From contig LNKV01000025.1 of the NCBI GenBank assembly GCA_001465935.1, positions 1,011,609 through 1,075,608 on the forward strand: DNA of 64,000 bases, read 5' to 3'. Below the pieces are notes generated by a model. It had not been told where the DNA came from and made no database searches. It saw only the letters and a list, made by a program, of their open reading frames with translations. Every line of letters begins with the position of its first letter. The first letter of the stretch is position 1. This DNA is from Clarireedia homoeocarpa. Taxonomy: Eukaryota; Ascomycota; Leotiomycetes; Helotiales; Rutstroemiaceae. This document shows, one piece after another, positions 48,899-57,974 of this stretch. The position numbers were made by a program, and so were the translations under genes.

Positions 48899-50629
48899 TT
48901 AATCCTCGTCCTCTAGATCGGGCGTCTGCTCCGCTTCGTCCTCACTATCTTCCGTTCTCTTTCGCTTCTTCGTAGTTTTGGACGCCCTTGTACTCTTTGT
49001 AGCCTCTGTTACTTCCTTCTTCGATAGCTTATACCCCGGCTGCTTCTTCGCCTCTGTTCTCGTGACAAGGTGCTCGATAGGACAGACGGTCTTCTCCCAC
49101 TCGGCACTCCCAGCACTAGTATTTGCTCGACAATGGCCACAGGTCTTTCCGTGACGAATGAGCAACTGGTGAAGAGAGTACTTCAAATGATCTGGGATCC
49201 TAACCTCGCAATGGCTGAAAGTTTGATCACGAGTCGCTTTCTCTGGAACCCAGCCCAACCACTTGCAATGACGGAAGACATGAGTGTCAACAGCAAAGCA
49301 GGGCTTCTTCATACAAAATAGAATGACACATGCTGCAGTCTTGACGCCAATTCCTGGCAACTTTGTCATCTCATCAATGGCTGTAGGTACGTCCAGGTTG
49401 TGAACGTAGTCCATAGAGAAGATATTCTCGTTTAATCTCTGGATCTCTGCTTCCTTTTCTGCTTTGGTAATGAAGGTCTTTCCTGGAAATGTAACAGGTT
49501 CGACAGTCTCTCTCTCTGTCATTAATCGCTCGAGAAGGTCCGAGTTTTGTTTTCGAACAATGGTAAGGATTTTCTTGATGTATCCACCTTTCATGACTGC
49601 CAAGCCGCCTCTCTTGATAGCCTCAATGACAGTATCAAGACTTGCATCGTGAACAGCTTCCCAAGAAACGCTCCCTGCACCTTTGCCAGTCTTTCGCAAG
49701 CCGAACTTGTCTTTCAAACCTCTCATTGAAACATTTGCATTAGTAGATGTTGTAGCCGCACTGAGCAAAGTTCTCAACATAGCATCAAGAACATCCGGCA
49801 CCTCTCCACAGCCAGTGACAGTTGCAGAAGGAGGTGGGACCACATCTGGTACTTTGACTTCGCCATGTAAGCGACTCAAAATTCGGTTGACCTCTTCACA
49901 CTGCTCGGCAGTTGGAGCAATATGATCCGGAAATGGTGTCTCTCCAGTGACGAGACCATATTTATTCCTTTTGACTTTGGGAGCCTTCTCACAGGTCTCA
50001 GCGAGCGAGTCTGCTTTATCGATGACTTCCGCAAGCACCTTGATGCCTTCCTTCGCCTTACGTGAAGTTCGCGCCTTCTTTGGCTTGTGATCTTCGGGGA
50101 CTTCTCCACCACCAAGAAGGATGTCATCAATCTTGTTGTCCTCCTCCTTTATATAATCACGTGATAAGATGCCATTGCCTTGACTTTCAACTTTGACGGC
50201 ATTGCTTGAAGTCTTGTCATTTTTGGACTTGGAACTTGACAAGTTTTGTATCAGAACCTTCTTCGATCTACTTGATCTAGTTCTTTTTGGAGAAGGCTCA
50301 GCAGTTTCTACGTCTTTTGTATTTCCAAATCTATCATCCAAAAGGTCGCCCTCCTTTCCCATGCCATGTGGTTTGACATCCCAATCGCCTACGACTGGCT
50401 CTGCTGATTTTTTTATCTTCTTAGCTTTCGCTGATGCACGCCCCTCGGTTTTCCGTGTTCGAGATTCTGGAGTAGGTATCTGGATGTCGGACATGGTATC
50501 GCCAGTATCATTCTGAGTGTGGGTAGTACCTGTGATCGCTCTGATACCTTTTTGCTTTACTGCTAGTGGAGTAGTAGTACTCTGAGCAAGCAAATCTGCG
50601 GCTTTCTTTGCTGCTGCACGAGTCGGCAT
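48899..50629 (-). CDS. NTG1: Endonuclease III homolog (HhH-GPD DNA glycosylase/AP lyase)
   Basis: Removes oxidised pyrimidines in base-excision repair. A single exon gives 576 residues from MPTRAAAKKAADLLAQ. The first 270 residues are Lys/Ser-rich and basic, with likely nuclear signals (SPKRTRSSRSKK). The catalytic core lies about 285-500. The helix-hairpin-helix is LPGIGVKTAACVILF, whose Lys is the Schiff-base residue in the family, followed by the catalytic Asp in FAVDTHVFRH. A Cys group (KTCGHC...KTVC) lies where the 4Fe-4S cluster sits in Nth, but spacing differs from C-X6-C-X2-C-X5-C, so the cluster is doubtful. The tail is acidic/basic. The frame is open upstream to 51007 (see findings). 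Confidence 0.9.
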   Translation of the reverse strand: MPTRAAAKKAADLLAQSTTTPLAVKQKGIRAITGTTHTQNDTGDTMSDIQIPTPESRTRKTEGRASAKAKKIKKSAEPVVGDWDVKPHGMGKEGDLLDDRFGNTKDVETAEPSPKRTRSSRSKKVLIQNLSSSKSKNDKTSSNAVKVESQGNGILSRDYIKEEDNKIDDILLGGGEVPEDHKPKKARTSRKAKEGIKVLAEVIDKADSLAETCEKAPKVKRNKYGLVTGETPFPDHIAPTAEQCEEVNRILSRLHGEVKVPDVVPPPSATVTGCGEVPDVLDAMLRTLLSAATTSTNANVSMRGLKDKFGLRKTGKGAGSVSWEAVHDASLDTVIEAIKRGGLAVMKGGYIKKILTIVRKQNSDLLERLMTERETVEPVTFPGKTFITKAEKEAEIQRLNENIFSMDYVHNLDVPTAIDEMTKLPGIGVKTAACVILFCMKKPCFAVDTHVFRHCKWLGWVPEKATRDQTFSHCEVRIPDHLKYSLHQLLIRHGKTCGHCRANTSAGSAEWEKTVCPIEHLVTRTEAKKQPGYKLSKKEVTEATKSTRASKTTKKRKRTEDSEDEAEQTPDLEDED

Positions 50630-51642
50630 GCTTGTGGAGAACTTTCTAATGATCGAAAGGTTGATGAATTTCGTTCCCTGCGCATGTGTACGTTGACGAT
50701 GTGGTTGATTAAGAATGGTATAGAAGGGCAAGCCAGAAAGAGAGAATGAGAAAGATACAGAAGGTGGTAAAAACGAAGGTTTGGTGGAGCGAAAGTTGAG
50801 GATGAAAGGAGAACACAATTGATTAAAAGACGTTTGCTTACTGATAGTCTTGAGCGGTATCAAGTGCAGTCGATTTGAAGGGGATAGACACATAAAGTCT
50901 CCTAGCCGATGGTGTTTTAACGTAGGAACTCGAGTGTTTCCTTGCGGTGGCTTATAGGAGGGATGATGAGTAGTGAGTTGATCACGGATCCAGATGTTTG
51001 ATATCAAGTGGCAAACAGAACCCGCTCAATGCAGCAAACCGAATCAAAGACCGAAAGGAACTGACTTTGAGTTTTGGTGATGCATAACAATACAGTGACA
51101 GTCTGGTGATCCGAATAATGATATCATTTAACAGTGGGGCAACGACGGCGTCTATGTCCAGAACCTAAGAAAGTGCAGGATAACTACTTGGATCTCTCAG
51201 AAAATTCAAGAGTCCCGAGTGAATAACTTGAGGAAAAGTTCGAGAAGAGTTTGAAAGTTTCTTGGAATGGAAAATCAATCCATGACGACTGTATCGTATC
51301 CGTACATCGGCTCGATCGGGTACAGTAGAAGCGAGACAAGCACAGACCTTAGATCTGGTGGCAATTTGTAGCTGCAAATGGCAAGGCGTCAGGAACAAAT
51401 GTCTGGAGCATGCGCGCATACTGTAACCTCTGTGGCGTTAAATAGCCGACTAAGTTACTCTGCTTGTACTGTAATACGTTTCGCGGAAGCAAGTTTCCCT
51501 TCCAATTTCAGCCAATTGAAGATAAGAGCCAAAGCCGGCAAGTTAAGGTATTGCAAATATGTTCATTGTCCTATTCGGCTACTGTACGAACTCGAGAGCC
51601 CCAGCATACAGCGATCAAGTCATTTCAGAATCTTGTCCAGAT
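50630..51642. other. Region between endonuclease III and the NmrA-like gene
   Basis: Upstream of the endonuclease gene the same frame stays open to 51007 and could be leader or N-terminal extension. The rest (51008-51642) shows short overlapping frames only. Confidence 0.45.
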
Positions 51643-52593
51643 CTACGAGACCTCGACCTTCCTATCTCCAAGAACCATCTCTTTAATCGTCTCTTCCAAA
51701 GGCTTCGGCTTCACTCCTTTACTCGCCAACAACTCATCGAACGTTCTATCTTCAATCAAAGCTTCTCCTTCCTCTAGGGCCGTATAGCTAGAAGACCACC
51801 ATTCCAACATCGGCTTCTGTTCAACCCCCTTTTCCACATAATACTCGATATATTCCTCCGGCGAAACGATCTTAATCTTCTGCTCCTTCCCCCTAAGCTT
51901 CGAAACAATCTCTAAAATCTCCTTTAAAGTATAGGCCGTACTCGACGACAAATAAAACAGTCTCCCATCATATTTCCCGCTCTCATCCGCCAAAATCAAC
52001 GCGTTCGCAACCCCCAAATCTGGTATCGCAGGCATACTTAGTTTCCCATCTCCAGCTATGATGACCTCGTCTCGGGTATCGTTCTTGACGTCGTAGAAAC
52101 CCAGATATAATGGCCATGATTCGTGATACAAACCTTGACGGATAATGGTGTATTTGATGTCAGTTAAGGATTGTAAATATTTTTCTGTGCGAATGTGTGC
52201 TCGCATAACCCCTGCCTTAGACTCCAATCCGAATGCTAGGGAGGCATAATAGATGTGTTTCACGCCTGCCTTTCGTGCGGCATTGATGGCAGCGAAGTGA
52301 TGCTTCTCACGACCCTCACCATGAGGGGCGTTATTGTAGTCCATGTGGTTACGCGGGGTCGAAACTAGGAAGAGCTTGTCGCAGCCAGCGAAGGCTTTGA
52401 CCATGGTGTCGGGCTCATCATAGTTGGACTGTCGAACATGCATGCCCTGGGAGACATAAGTTTGGAATTTTTCATCTGATGGATCAGAGGATGTGCAGAT
52501 GGCAAGCTCCGATGTTGGAACGAGTTTGTGTTCGAGGATGGCTTTAAGGGTGGCGCCACCAATATTGCCGCTGGTACCTGTGAGAGCGAGCAT
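51643..52593 (-). CDS. NmrA-like NAD(P)-binding oxidoreductase
   Basis: Atypical short-chain dehydrogenase fold of 316 residues in one exon. The N-terminal Rossmann glycine motif is LALTGTSGNIGGATL (GxxGxxGG type, residues 2-16). Next come a beta-strand and helix (LFLVSTPRNHMDYNNA) and GVKHIYYASLAFGL. The C-terminal part (GRLFYLSSSTAYTLKEILEI) is typical of the NmrA/QOR2 family, which includes redox-sensing regulators and quinone/azo reductases. I start at the Met at 52593, because upstream residues in the frame (to 52698) are Ser/Gln repeat translated from a GATTGA microsatellite. Substrate unknown. Confidence 0.88.
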   Translation of the reverse strand: MLALTGTSGNIGGATLKAILEHKLVPTSELAICTSSDPSDEKFQTYVSQGMHVRQSNYDEPDTMVKAFAGCDKLFLVSTPRNHMDYNNAPHGEGREKHHFAAINAARKAGVKHIYYASLAFGLESKAGVMRAHIRTEKYLQSLTDIKYTIIRQGLYHESWPLYLGFYDVKNDTRDEVIIAGDGKLSMPAIPDLGVANALILADESGKYDGRLFYLSSSTAYTLKEILEIVSKLRGKEQKIKIVSPEEYIEYYVEKGVEQKPMLEWWSSSYTALEEGEALIEDRTFDELLASKGVKPKPLEETIKEMVLGDRKVEVS

Positions 52594-52601
52594 TTCCACC
52601 T

Positions 52602-52625
52602 GAGATTGAGATTGAGATTGAGATC
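52602..52625. repeat. GAGATT hexanucleotide repeat upstream of the NmrA-like gene
   Basis: About four tandem TGAGAT units lie immediately 5' of the chosen start codon (gene on minus strand). A shorter run of the same hexamer occurs within the Gln/Tyr-rich gene (14285-14304), where it encodes SQSQSQ. Confidence 0.75.
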
Positions 52626-53696
52626 CGGATCTGGAGACTGATGCAGACGAGGGAGGTAGGATGAAGTCAATTGAATGATGACTGAAGCACTTCTTCAAGG
52701 TATCTGCCAGGTATTGTTATGTTTTTGCTGGCCTACAGAAGCTCGAGCATGAGAAGAAATGATTATTAATGATATATTACAAATTGTGGAGTTGAAGTCC
52801 AAATGCTCACTCGGTGTTTGAAATCAAAATCGAGGTGAATGGCTCAACGTCACCGATAAACGATAGGCGTTAGGCGTTAAGTTCCTATAGTGCAATTTGG
52901 CGGGGCCTGTTGCACGTTGACGAAAACAAAAGGCATTTCATAGGATTTGAGAAACTTCTTGTTGTGGAAATATTAACGCGAAACGTACAACATTCTGCCA
53001 TAGACGCATAGCCCTTTGGATCATACCATCTCAGTTCATGATTGTATGCCGTTTGATTGCGGTGATGATTTCCTTCAATGAACATGGACAGCATCATCAC
53101 CGAATTGTGGGAGCTGGAGCCTTCATTCATTATCCAGTGTCATGGATGGTGAACGAGGTTATAAACCCTCCAGGAAACTCTAGGAAAGAAGAGGAAACTT
53201 CAGTAGAGCGTTGCAAGATCCCGCTTTTGGACTCGAACTACGACCAGCGGACAGTCAGCTCACTTGAGAAAAACCGAACCCACCAGCATAGTCTATATAT
53301 CTACACTATCACTTCTTTGCATAGTTGCAGATGGCTTAAGATGCGAGTGAATACTGCAACTTGTAGTAGCCGCCGCCTTGTGCTAGAGTAAATCGCTCGA
53401 CAGTCTGATTTCATGCTTGCCTGTTCTTTCTTCAATGTTCGAATTGTTTCCAGTGAAGCATTATTGCCTCAGAATGGAAGATATGAGAAGGTCAAGCGTA
53501 TCTGCATCCCGGAGTAAGCAAGGCACTCTCCAGACAAGGCAATGATGCAGCATGTGACGTACGGGTGGGTATTCACTAGTTAAATATCTGCTAGCACAGC
53601 TCGCAATGTATGCTGTTCTCATGGTACGTAAGGTGAGTCTACAACATGCCAGAAGAGAATTTCAATGGAGGTGCATTGATGTACTACCTAGTCTGG
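52626..53696. other. Intergenic, no supported gene
   Basis: A plus frame (53038-53391, 117 codons) has no recognisable feature. The sequence flanks the LTR element. Confidence 0.4.
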
Positions 53697-53929
53697 TCAA
53701 ATGAGATTGGGGAGGAGGTATCTGTCCGCAAGCATTTCGACCTTTCCGCAGTCGTGGCCCAGAGGATTAAGAACGCACTGGAAGTTACGAAAGCGAGTTA
53801 GAAAATCCACTTGTCTTCGTTGCAAGCGCTTGGGTCTGGGATACAGATGAGGAGCTACGGAAGACATCGGAACCTCAGAAACATGTGCAAAAACAGGTGA
53901 GATGCAGGATTCTTTACTTCGTACAGAAT

Positions 53930-54145
53930 TGTCGCTACACCCTTCTCTCCCGTAACTCACTCTTTCAAAAGGTGGGTCCGGGAGATATTAAAGGTTTGTA
54001 GCTGTCTCTCTTATTAATAGGCATAAGGCCCTTATTTATATTTTCTAGCTATGCCCTTATTCCCTCCTGTAGTCATCTGATGTCGGGCATACCAAATGAG
54101 TGTTTAATCTCATTCGGCTATAAGTCGGTCGCTTCTATGGCGACA
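53930..54145 (-). repeat. LTR, 3' copy in element sense
   Basis: 216 bp. It contains TTCCCTCCTG-type sequence absent from the other copy. Flanked outside by AGAAT. Confidence 0.9.
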
Positions 54146-54241
54146 CTCTTCTTTAAAATATGATAAAAGAAACAACAAAAATAACATAAGAGACTATTAG
54201 AGAGTGTATTTGCGACAGCGAGTATTCCATTCTTTGCTGCG

Positions 54242-54332
54242 CCTTCTATTTGTCCTTCCCTTCTTTGCTTTCCTTCCTCTCCTTTCCTTCCCTTCTTTGC
54301 TTTCTTTGCTTTCCTTCCTTTCCTTCAATCGC
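54242..54332. repeat. CTTC/CTTTG pyrimidine-rich repeat inside the element
   Basis: Irregular TTCC, CTTTG and CCTTCC units on the plus strand, between pol and the 3' LTR. Confidence 0.7.
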
Positions 54333-54429
54333 GTTCCACCTATCCCATTACTTCTACCTCGAGCTTTTTCGTGTCGATGAGGTCCCGCAACGCCTTCCCC
54401 GGCTTTGCCTTCGTTATAGCGTCGGCCGG

Positions 54430-55064
54430 GTTTAAATTGCTGCTGATCTATTTGACTTCTGCAATCTCTTGTCTCTCGTAAGACTGTCGTAGTGCTATAA
54501 TGTCAATTATAAGACGTTTCTCTTGCATCGTCCCAAGTTTTATCAGATAGTCGTACAACGACTTCGAGTCAGTGTAAACAATCAACGGAAGTTGCTTATG
54601 TAGGATTTTATCGATCGCTGCCTTCATCGATGCGCTTATATCGAAGCTAAGAGCTATTGCATACAGCTCTGACGCCAAGACGCTTTTTGTGACGCGTTTG
54701 CATTTGGTTGAAGACTAGTGTAAGATGTTGATGTTATTGTCCTTATCCGCTATCGTGACAATATATCCTATTTGAGATATGAAGTCCTTGTTGTTAGCAA
54801 AAGCTGTGTCTGTAAATACAACAAGTTTGAGGGATTCTGGGTTGAGCGGTACGAAGGTGATACCTTTTTCGCGTTTTCGATCTGCCAAAGCAGTCGGCGG
54901 TTCAATGCCTTAATATCGTCGTTGCTGTAGTCGAGGGTTTTTGCGGTGTACGAGAGGTCGAAGGCAGCTTCAGGCTGACACATTGTTGCGATGTAGGCAC
55001 CTTTTGCCCGTTGCAAGATGTATTTCTCCTTCGGCGAAGCGGCTTTGGTCGTTGGTTTGGTCAT
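54430..55064 (-). pseudogene. Copia pol remnant (RT C-terminus and RNase H)
   Basis: It reads YILQRAKGAYIATMCQPEAA and FDLSYTAKTLDYSNDDIKAL, then shifts frame near an A-run (about 54866) to VPLNPESLKLVVFTDTAFA and DFISQIGYIVTIADKDNNIN. An in-frame stop lies near 54716, then SVLASELYAIALSFDISAS and LPLIVYTDSKSLYDYLIKLG with the RNase H Asp. The frameshift and stop show decay. Recognised from copia-type polyproteins of filamentous fungi. Confidence 0.85.
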
Positions 55065-55095
55065 TTTCTTGGTTGTTTACGTTTGAGGAATCTGG

Positions 55096-55290
55096 TCATG
55101 CTCCTGACATTCTTGGTGCTGGTGACGGCTTTTGTTGTGGCGACAGGTTGAATGACGTTCCTGTTTCCTGGGTTGCGTCCTGTCGTAGTTCTTGGAATCG
55201 AGGGTCGTTGAATCGCCTGAAGAGGATGTTGCCTGGGAGTGGTTCCAATCCTGCCCTGGGAAGGGATCTGGCTCGGTTTCCTGAGGCCAT
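55096..55290 (-). pseudogene. Copia gag start fragment
   Basis: A 64-codon frame beginning MASGNRARSLPRAGLEPLPG lies just inside the 5' LTR. It ends in a stop after SPAPRMSGA. Position after the leader and abrupt junction with pol sequence suggest a gag N-terminus joined to pol by deletion. Gag identity is inferred from position. Confidence 0.6.
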
Positions 55291-55367
55291 TGTTGTACGT
55301 AGGGTTGGTAGCAAGATAGTAAAGTAAATGAGTAAATAGGTTGCTGATCTGAAGATCAACTGATCAA

Positions 55368-55573
55368 TGTCGCTACACCCTTTTCGCCCGTAACTCACTC
55401 TTTCAAAAGGTGGGTCCGGGAGATGTTAAGGGTTTGTAGCTGTCTTTCTTATTAATCGGCATAAGGCCCTTATTTATGTTTTATAGCTATGCCCTTATAG
55501 TCGTCTGATGTCGAGCATACCAAATGAGTGTTTAATCTCATTCGGCCATAAGTCGGTCGCTTCTATGGCGACA
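55368..55573 (-). repeat. LTR, 5' copy in element sense
   Basis: 206 bp; near-identical partner of 53930-54145. Flanked outside by AGAAT. Confidence 0.9.
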
Positions 55574-55672
55574 AGAATAAGGCACAACTTCAGCTCCTAA
55601 AGTAGGAGCTCGACAGGGAGATGAAGGGTATCTTAGAATGTTCAATAATATATTCAACGAAATCCTACATGT

Positions 55673-56701
55673 CTGAGAGAGATAACCGTGTCGGCGTCAG
55701 AATCCATGCCGGAAGAGATTCACTAGCAAGATGATCAATAAATTAGGCAACATTCTACTCCGCAATCAAGTAACCTAAACTGCCTTTTTCCTACTTCTTC
55801 GTGTATAGCCACTTACTGAATCATCTCCTTCGGAATCAGCCCATAGTTGACAGTTAATGGTATTAAGAATACATTCTCCTCGTAGCAACATCGACAGCAT
55901 CCAGGAAAGAAACCAAGTTTAACCCACAAATCAGAAAGCTCAGTTTACAAATCAATCAGGTATGAATACTCAGATTCAAGCATCCTGGCTGTCTCTCAAG
56001 ATTGAGTACGTACTCACGATCCCCTCATACCGATGAGTACAGTTCCTCTGCAGCTCGGCAGGTACGACAGACGTAAGTCGAATTTAACTCTCCCCTACAA
56101 GGCTTCAAAATCTTTGTTTCAATTCCACTTAAGCATAAGTAATTATTTTAGATTCCTCCTAAACGTTATTTATCTCCATCGGCGCTTTACCTTTAATTGC
56201 ATCTCTACGCATACGCCATCAGGGGTTTCTCATCCAAACTCTTGGCAGCCGCGCAACAAGCGAGAAACACGCGTCACACCTACTGAGCGTTTCCCTACTC
56301 TGCACCAATCAGCAAGAAGCTATTACCATCACAGGGCTGCGGTTATGGGGATTGAGGCGGTGATGAATACGCAACTGCCGGCTTCATCTTAAGGGAGCGG
56401 AGCGAAGAATTGTAGGGAATGTCTTGAGTTTCGGATCCACTAATACCGGATTAGGACATAATGTTGCACCATGATACTTGGAGGAGGCGCATCTGATGTA
56501 CCATCTTGTCTTTACGCTGAGGCTGGGTATGGCCAATGGTATACGCGTTGTTAATAATCTGGGTCTAGATGGCGATGATCGTTATTCGCAATAGTCTTGA
56601 CAAACGTAGTTGTCGGTTTGTCTTCGCTAAATTGTCGGCAGGTGAATCGAGATGGTATAGTTTTCGTCCTTAGCCAAAAGCTTGAGGTCTTTAGATAGCT
56701 A
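55673..56701. other. Intergenic, no supported gene
   Basis: A plus frame at 56033-56392 (119 codons) has no recognisable domain. Otherwise this is the upstream region of the dioxygenase gene. Confidence 0.4.
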
Positions 56702-56708
56702 TATATAA
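56702..56708 (+). promoter_or_regulatory. Probable TATA box of the dioxygenase gene
   Basis: TATATAA lies 128 bp before the ATG at 56830. It is followed by a CATCCT hexamer repeat (56735-56763) and a CA-rich leader, consistent with a transcription start about 30 nt downstream. Confidence 0.5.
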
Positions 56709-56734
56709 CGTTGCCACATCTGTGTCCTGAACTA

Positions 56735-56763
56735 CATCCTCATCCTCATCCTCATCCTCATCC
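56735..56763. repeat. CATCCT hexanucleotide repeat
   Basis: Nearly five tandem CATCCT units in the probable 5' leader of the dioxygenase gene. Confidence 0.85.
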
Positions 56764-56829
56764 ATTGTCTTCACATTCATCACATACACACTATTTTTGC
56801 TTTCTATTGATCATCAAGAAAACATCACA

Positions 56830-57906
56830 ATGTATTTCGCCCCCTCCCTTATTGTGGCAGCAGCTCTTCTGAGCTCTGTCTCCGCCCATCCAGGTCATGA
56901 CCACAGCGCCGAGATTGCTCAACGCTCCGCCTACCTCAAGCACTCCAAGCGCGATCTTTCCCATTGCGCTGCTAAAATCAAGGCCCGCGGTCTCGCAGCT
57001 CGCAACGTTCAACGCCGCGCTGCAACCGTCAACCAAGTCCGCGCCAAACGCGCTCTCTCCGCTCGGGATGAAGCCACCGTTCTCAACACTACTCATCTCT
57101 CATCCGTCGACTACACTCCTAGCGATGCCGAAACCACCATCTTCTCCAGCAACAATTCCTGCGTGCTCAGCCCCGAAGTGACTCAAGGTCCCTACTACGT
57201 CTCAGGTGAATACTATCGCTACAACAACACCGAGGATCAACTCGGCGTGCCGCTCATTCTCGACACTCAAGTCCTCGACATCGACACCTGCGAGCCCGTC
57301 GACTATGCCATGCTTGAGATCTGGAACTGCAACTCCACCGGTGTATACTCGGGCATTATCGCCAATGGAAACGGAGATAGTTCCGATGCTGCGAACATCA
57401 ATGCTACCTTCCTCCGCAGCATCCAAGCTACCGATGCAGACGGCGTTGCTCAATTCGCCACGATTGTTCCAGGGCACTACACTTCCCGTACTAACCACAT
57501 CCACGTGCTTGTCCACCTCAACGCCACCGTTCTCTCTAACTCCACCATCTCTGGTGGAACGGTCGCCCACGTCGGACAGATGTTCTTCGACCAAGATCTA
57601 ATCACACAAGTGGAAGCTACCGCGCCATATAACACAAATACGCAAGATGTGACGCTCAACGCTGATGACTCTGTTTTGTCATCCGAAGCTGCATCTTCCG
57701 ATCCAATGATTGAGTACTCGCTTTTGGGAGATAGCATTGAGGATGGTATTTTTGGTTGGTTGGCGTTTGGTATCAATGTTAGTAATAGCTTTAATATCAC
57801 ACCAGCTGCCGAGTACTATGCTTCAGGTGGTGTGGAAAATGATTCGGGTTCTTCTCAGGGTGGTGGATCTGGTGGCCCAGGAGGCGCACCACCGAGCAAG
57901 AATTAG
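56830..57906 (+). CDS. Secreted intradiol ring-cleavage dioxygenase-like protein
   Basis: Non-haem Fe(III) enzyme family that opens catechol-type rings between the two hydroxyls. A single exon gives 358 residues. A signal peptide (YFAPSLIVAAALLSSVSA) is followed by HPGHDHS, a start typical of the secreted fungal branch. The core shows SPEVTQGPYYVSGEYYR (iron-ligand Tyr region, about 118-134), LEIWNCNSTGVYSG, DGVAQFATIVPGHYTSRTNH and IHVLVHL, where Tyr/His/His ligands fall in the family. A GGSGGPGGAPP tail is low complexity. Many NXT/NXS sites fit secretion. The likely role is extracellular breakdown of plant or lignin-derived aromatics; that is family-based inference. Confidence 0.92.
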   Translation: MYFAPSLIVAAALLSSVSAHPGHDHSAEIAQRSAYLKHSKRDLSHCAAKIKARGLAARNVQRRAATVNQVRAKRALSARDEATVLNTTHLSSVDYTPSDAETTIFSSNNSCVLSPEVTQGPYYVSGEYYRYNNTEDQLGVPLILDTQVLDIDTCEPVDYAMLEIWNCNSTGVYSGIIANGNGDSSDAANINATFLRSIQATDADGVAQFATIVPGHYTSRTNHIHVLVHLNATVLSNSTISGGTVAHVGQMFFDQDLITQVEATAPYNTNTQDVTLNADDSVLSSEAASSDPMIEYSLLGDSIEDGIFGWLAFGINVSNSFNITPAAEYYASGGVENDSGSSQGGGSGGPGGAPPSKN

Positions 57907-57926
57907 GTTTGCTGATCTCGCATTGA

Positions 57927-57974
57927 ATGGTTGAGAATGGGGATGGTTGAGAATGGAGATGATTGAGAATGGGG
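57927..57974. repeat. Three 16-bp tandem repeats in the dioxygenase 3' flank
   Basis: Units ATGGTTGAGAATGGGG, ATGGTTGAGAATGGAG and ATGATTGAGAATGGGG lie directly after the stop codon. Confidence 0.85.

Larger units (their letters stand above)
53930..55573 (-). mobile_element. Internally deleted Ty1/copia-type LTR retrotransposon
   Basis: Two direct LTR copies, 53930-54145 and 55368-55573, begin TGTCGCTACACCC and end TATGGCGACA (TG..CA, with TGTCGC/GCGACA termini). Flanks carry a 5-bp target duplication AGAAT (53925-53929 and 55574-55578). The interior is only about 1.2 kb and is read on the minus strand. A purine-rich tract (AAAGAAGAG) abuts the 3' LTR at 54146. A gag start (55290-55096) is followed directly by the C-terminal RT/RNase H part of pol, so most of gag-pol is missing. 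LTR copies differ by scattered substitutions and a 10-bp gap, so the insertion is not recent. Confidence 0.92.
53697..55672 (-). pseudogene. Open frame split by the LTR element
   Basis: If the element and one AGAAT copy are removed, a single minus-strand frame runs from 55672 to 55574 and then 53924 to 53697 (109 codons including the stop). It includes GAEVVPYSVRSKESCISPVF across the empty site. A TCTCAG acceptor-like site precedes 55672, so this may be a terminal exon. No family was recognised (SSVAPHLYPRPKRLQRRQVD further on). The open frame may be coincidental. Confidence 0.35.

Noticed and set aside
48728..48975. Plus-strand frames over the endonuclease III 3' end
   Set aside because: Antisense to a well-supported gene; no independent features.
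53200..53275. Possible tRNA on the minus strand (GTTCGAGTCC)
   Set aside because: The bases flanking this T-loop-like string do not pair into a T-arm and no acceptor stem is visible.
56033..56392. 119-codon plus frame
   Set aside because: No signal peptide, domain or repeat; near a transposon; not enough support for a gene.
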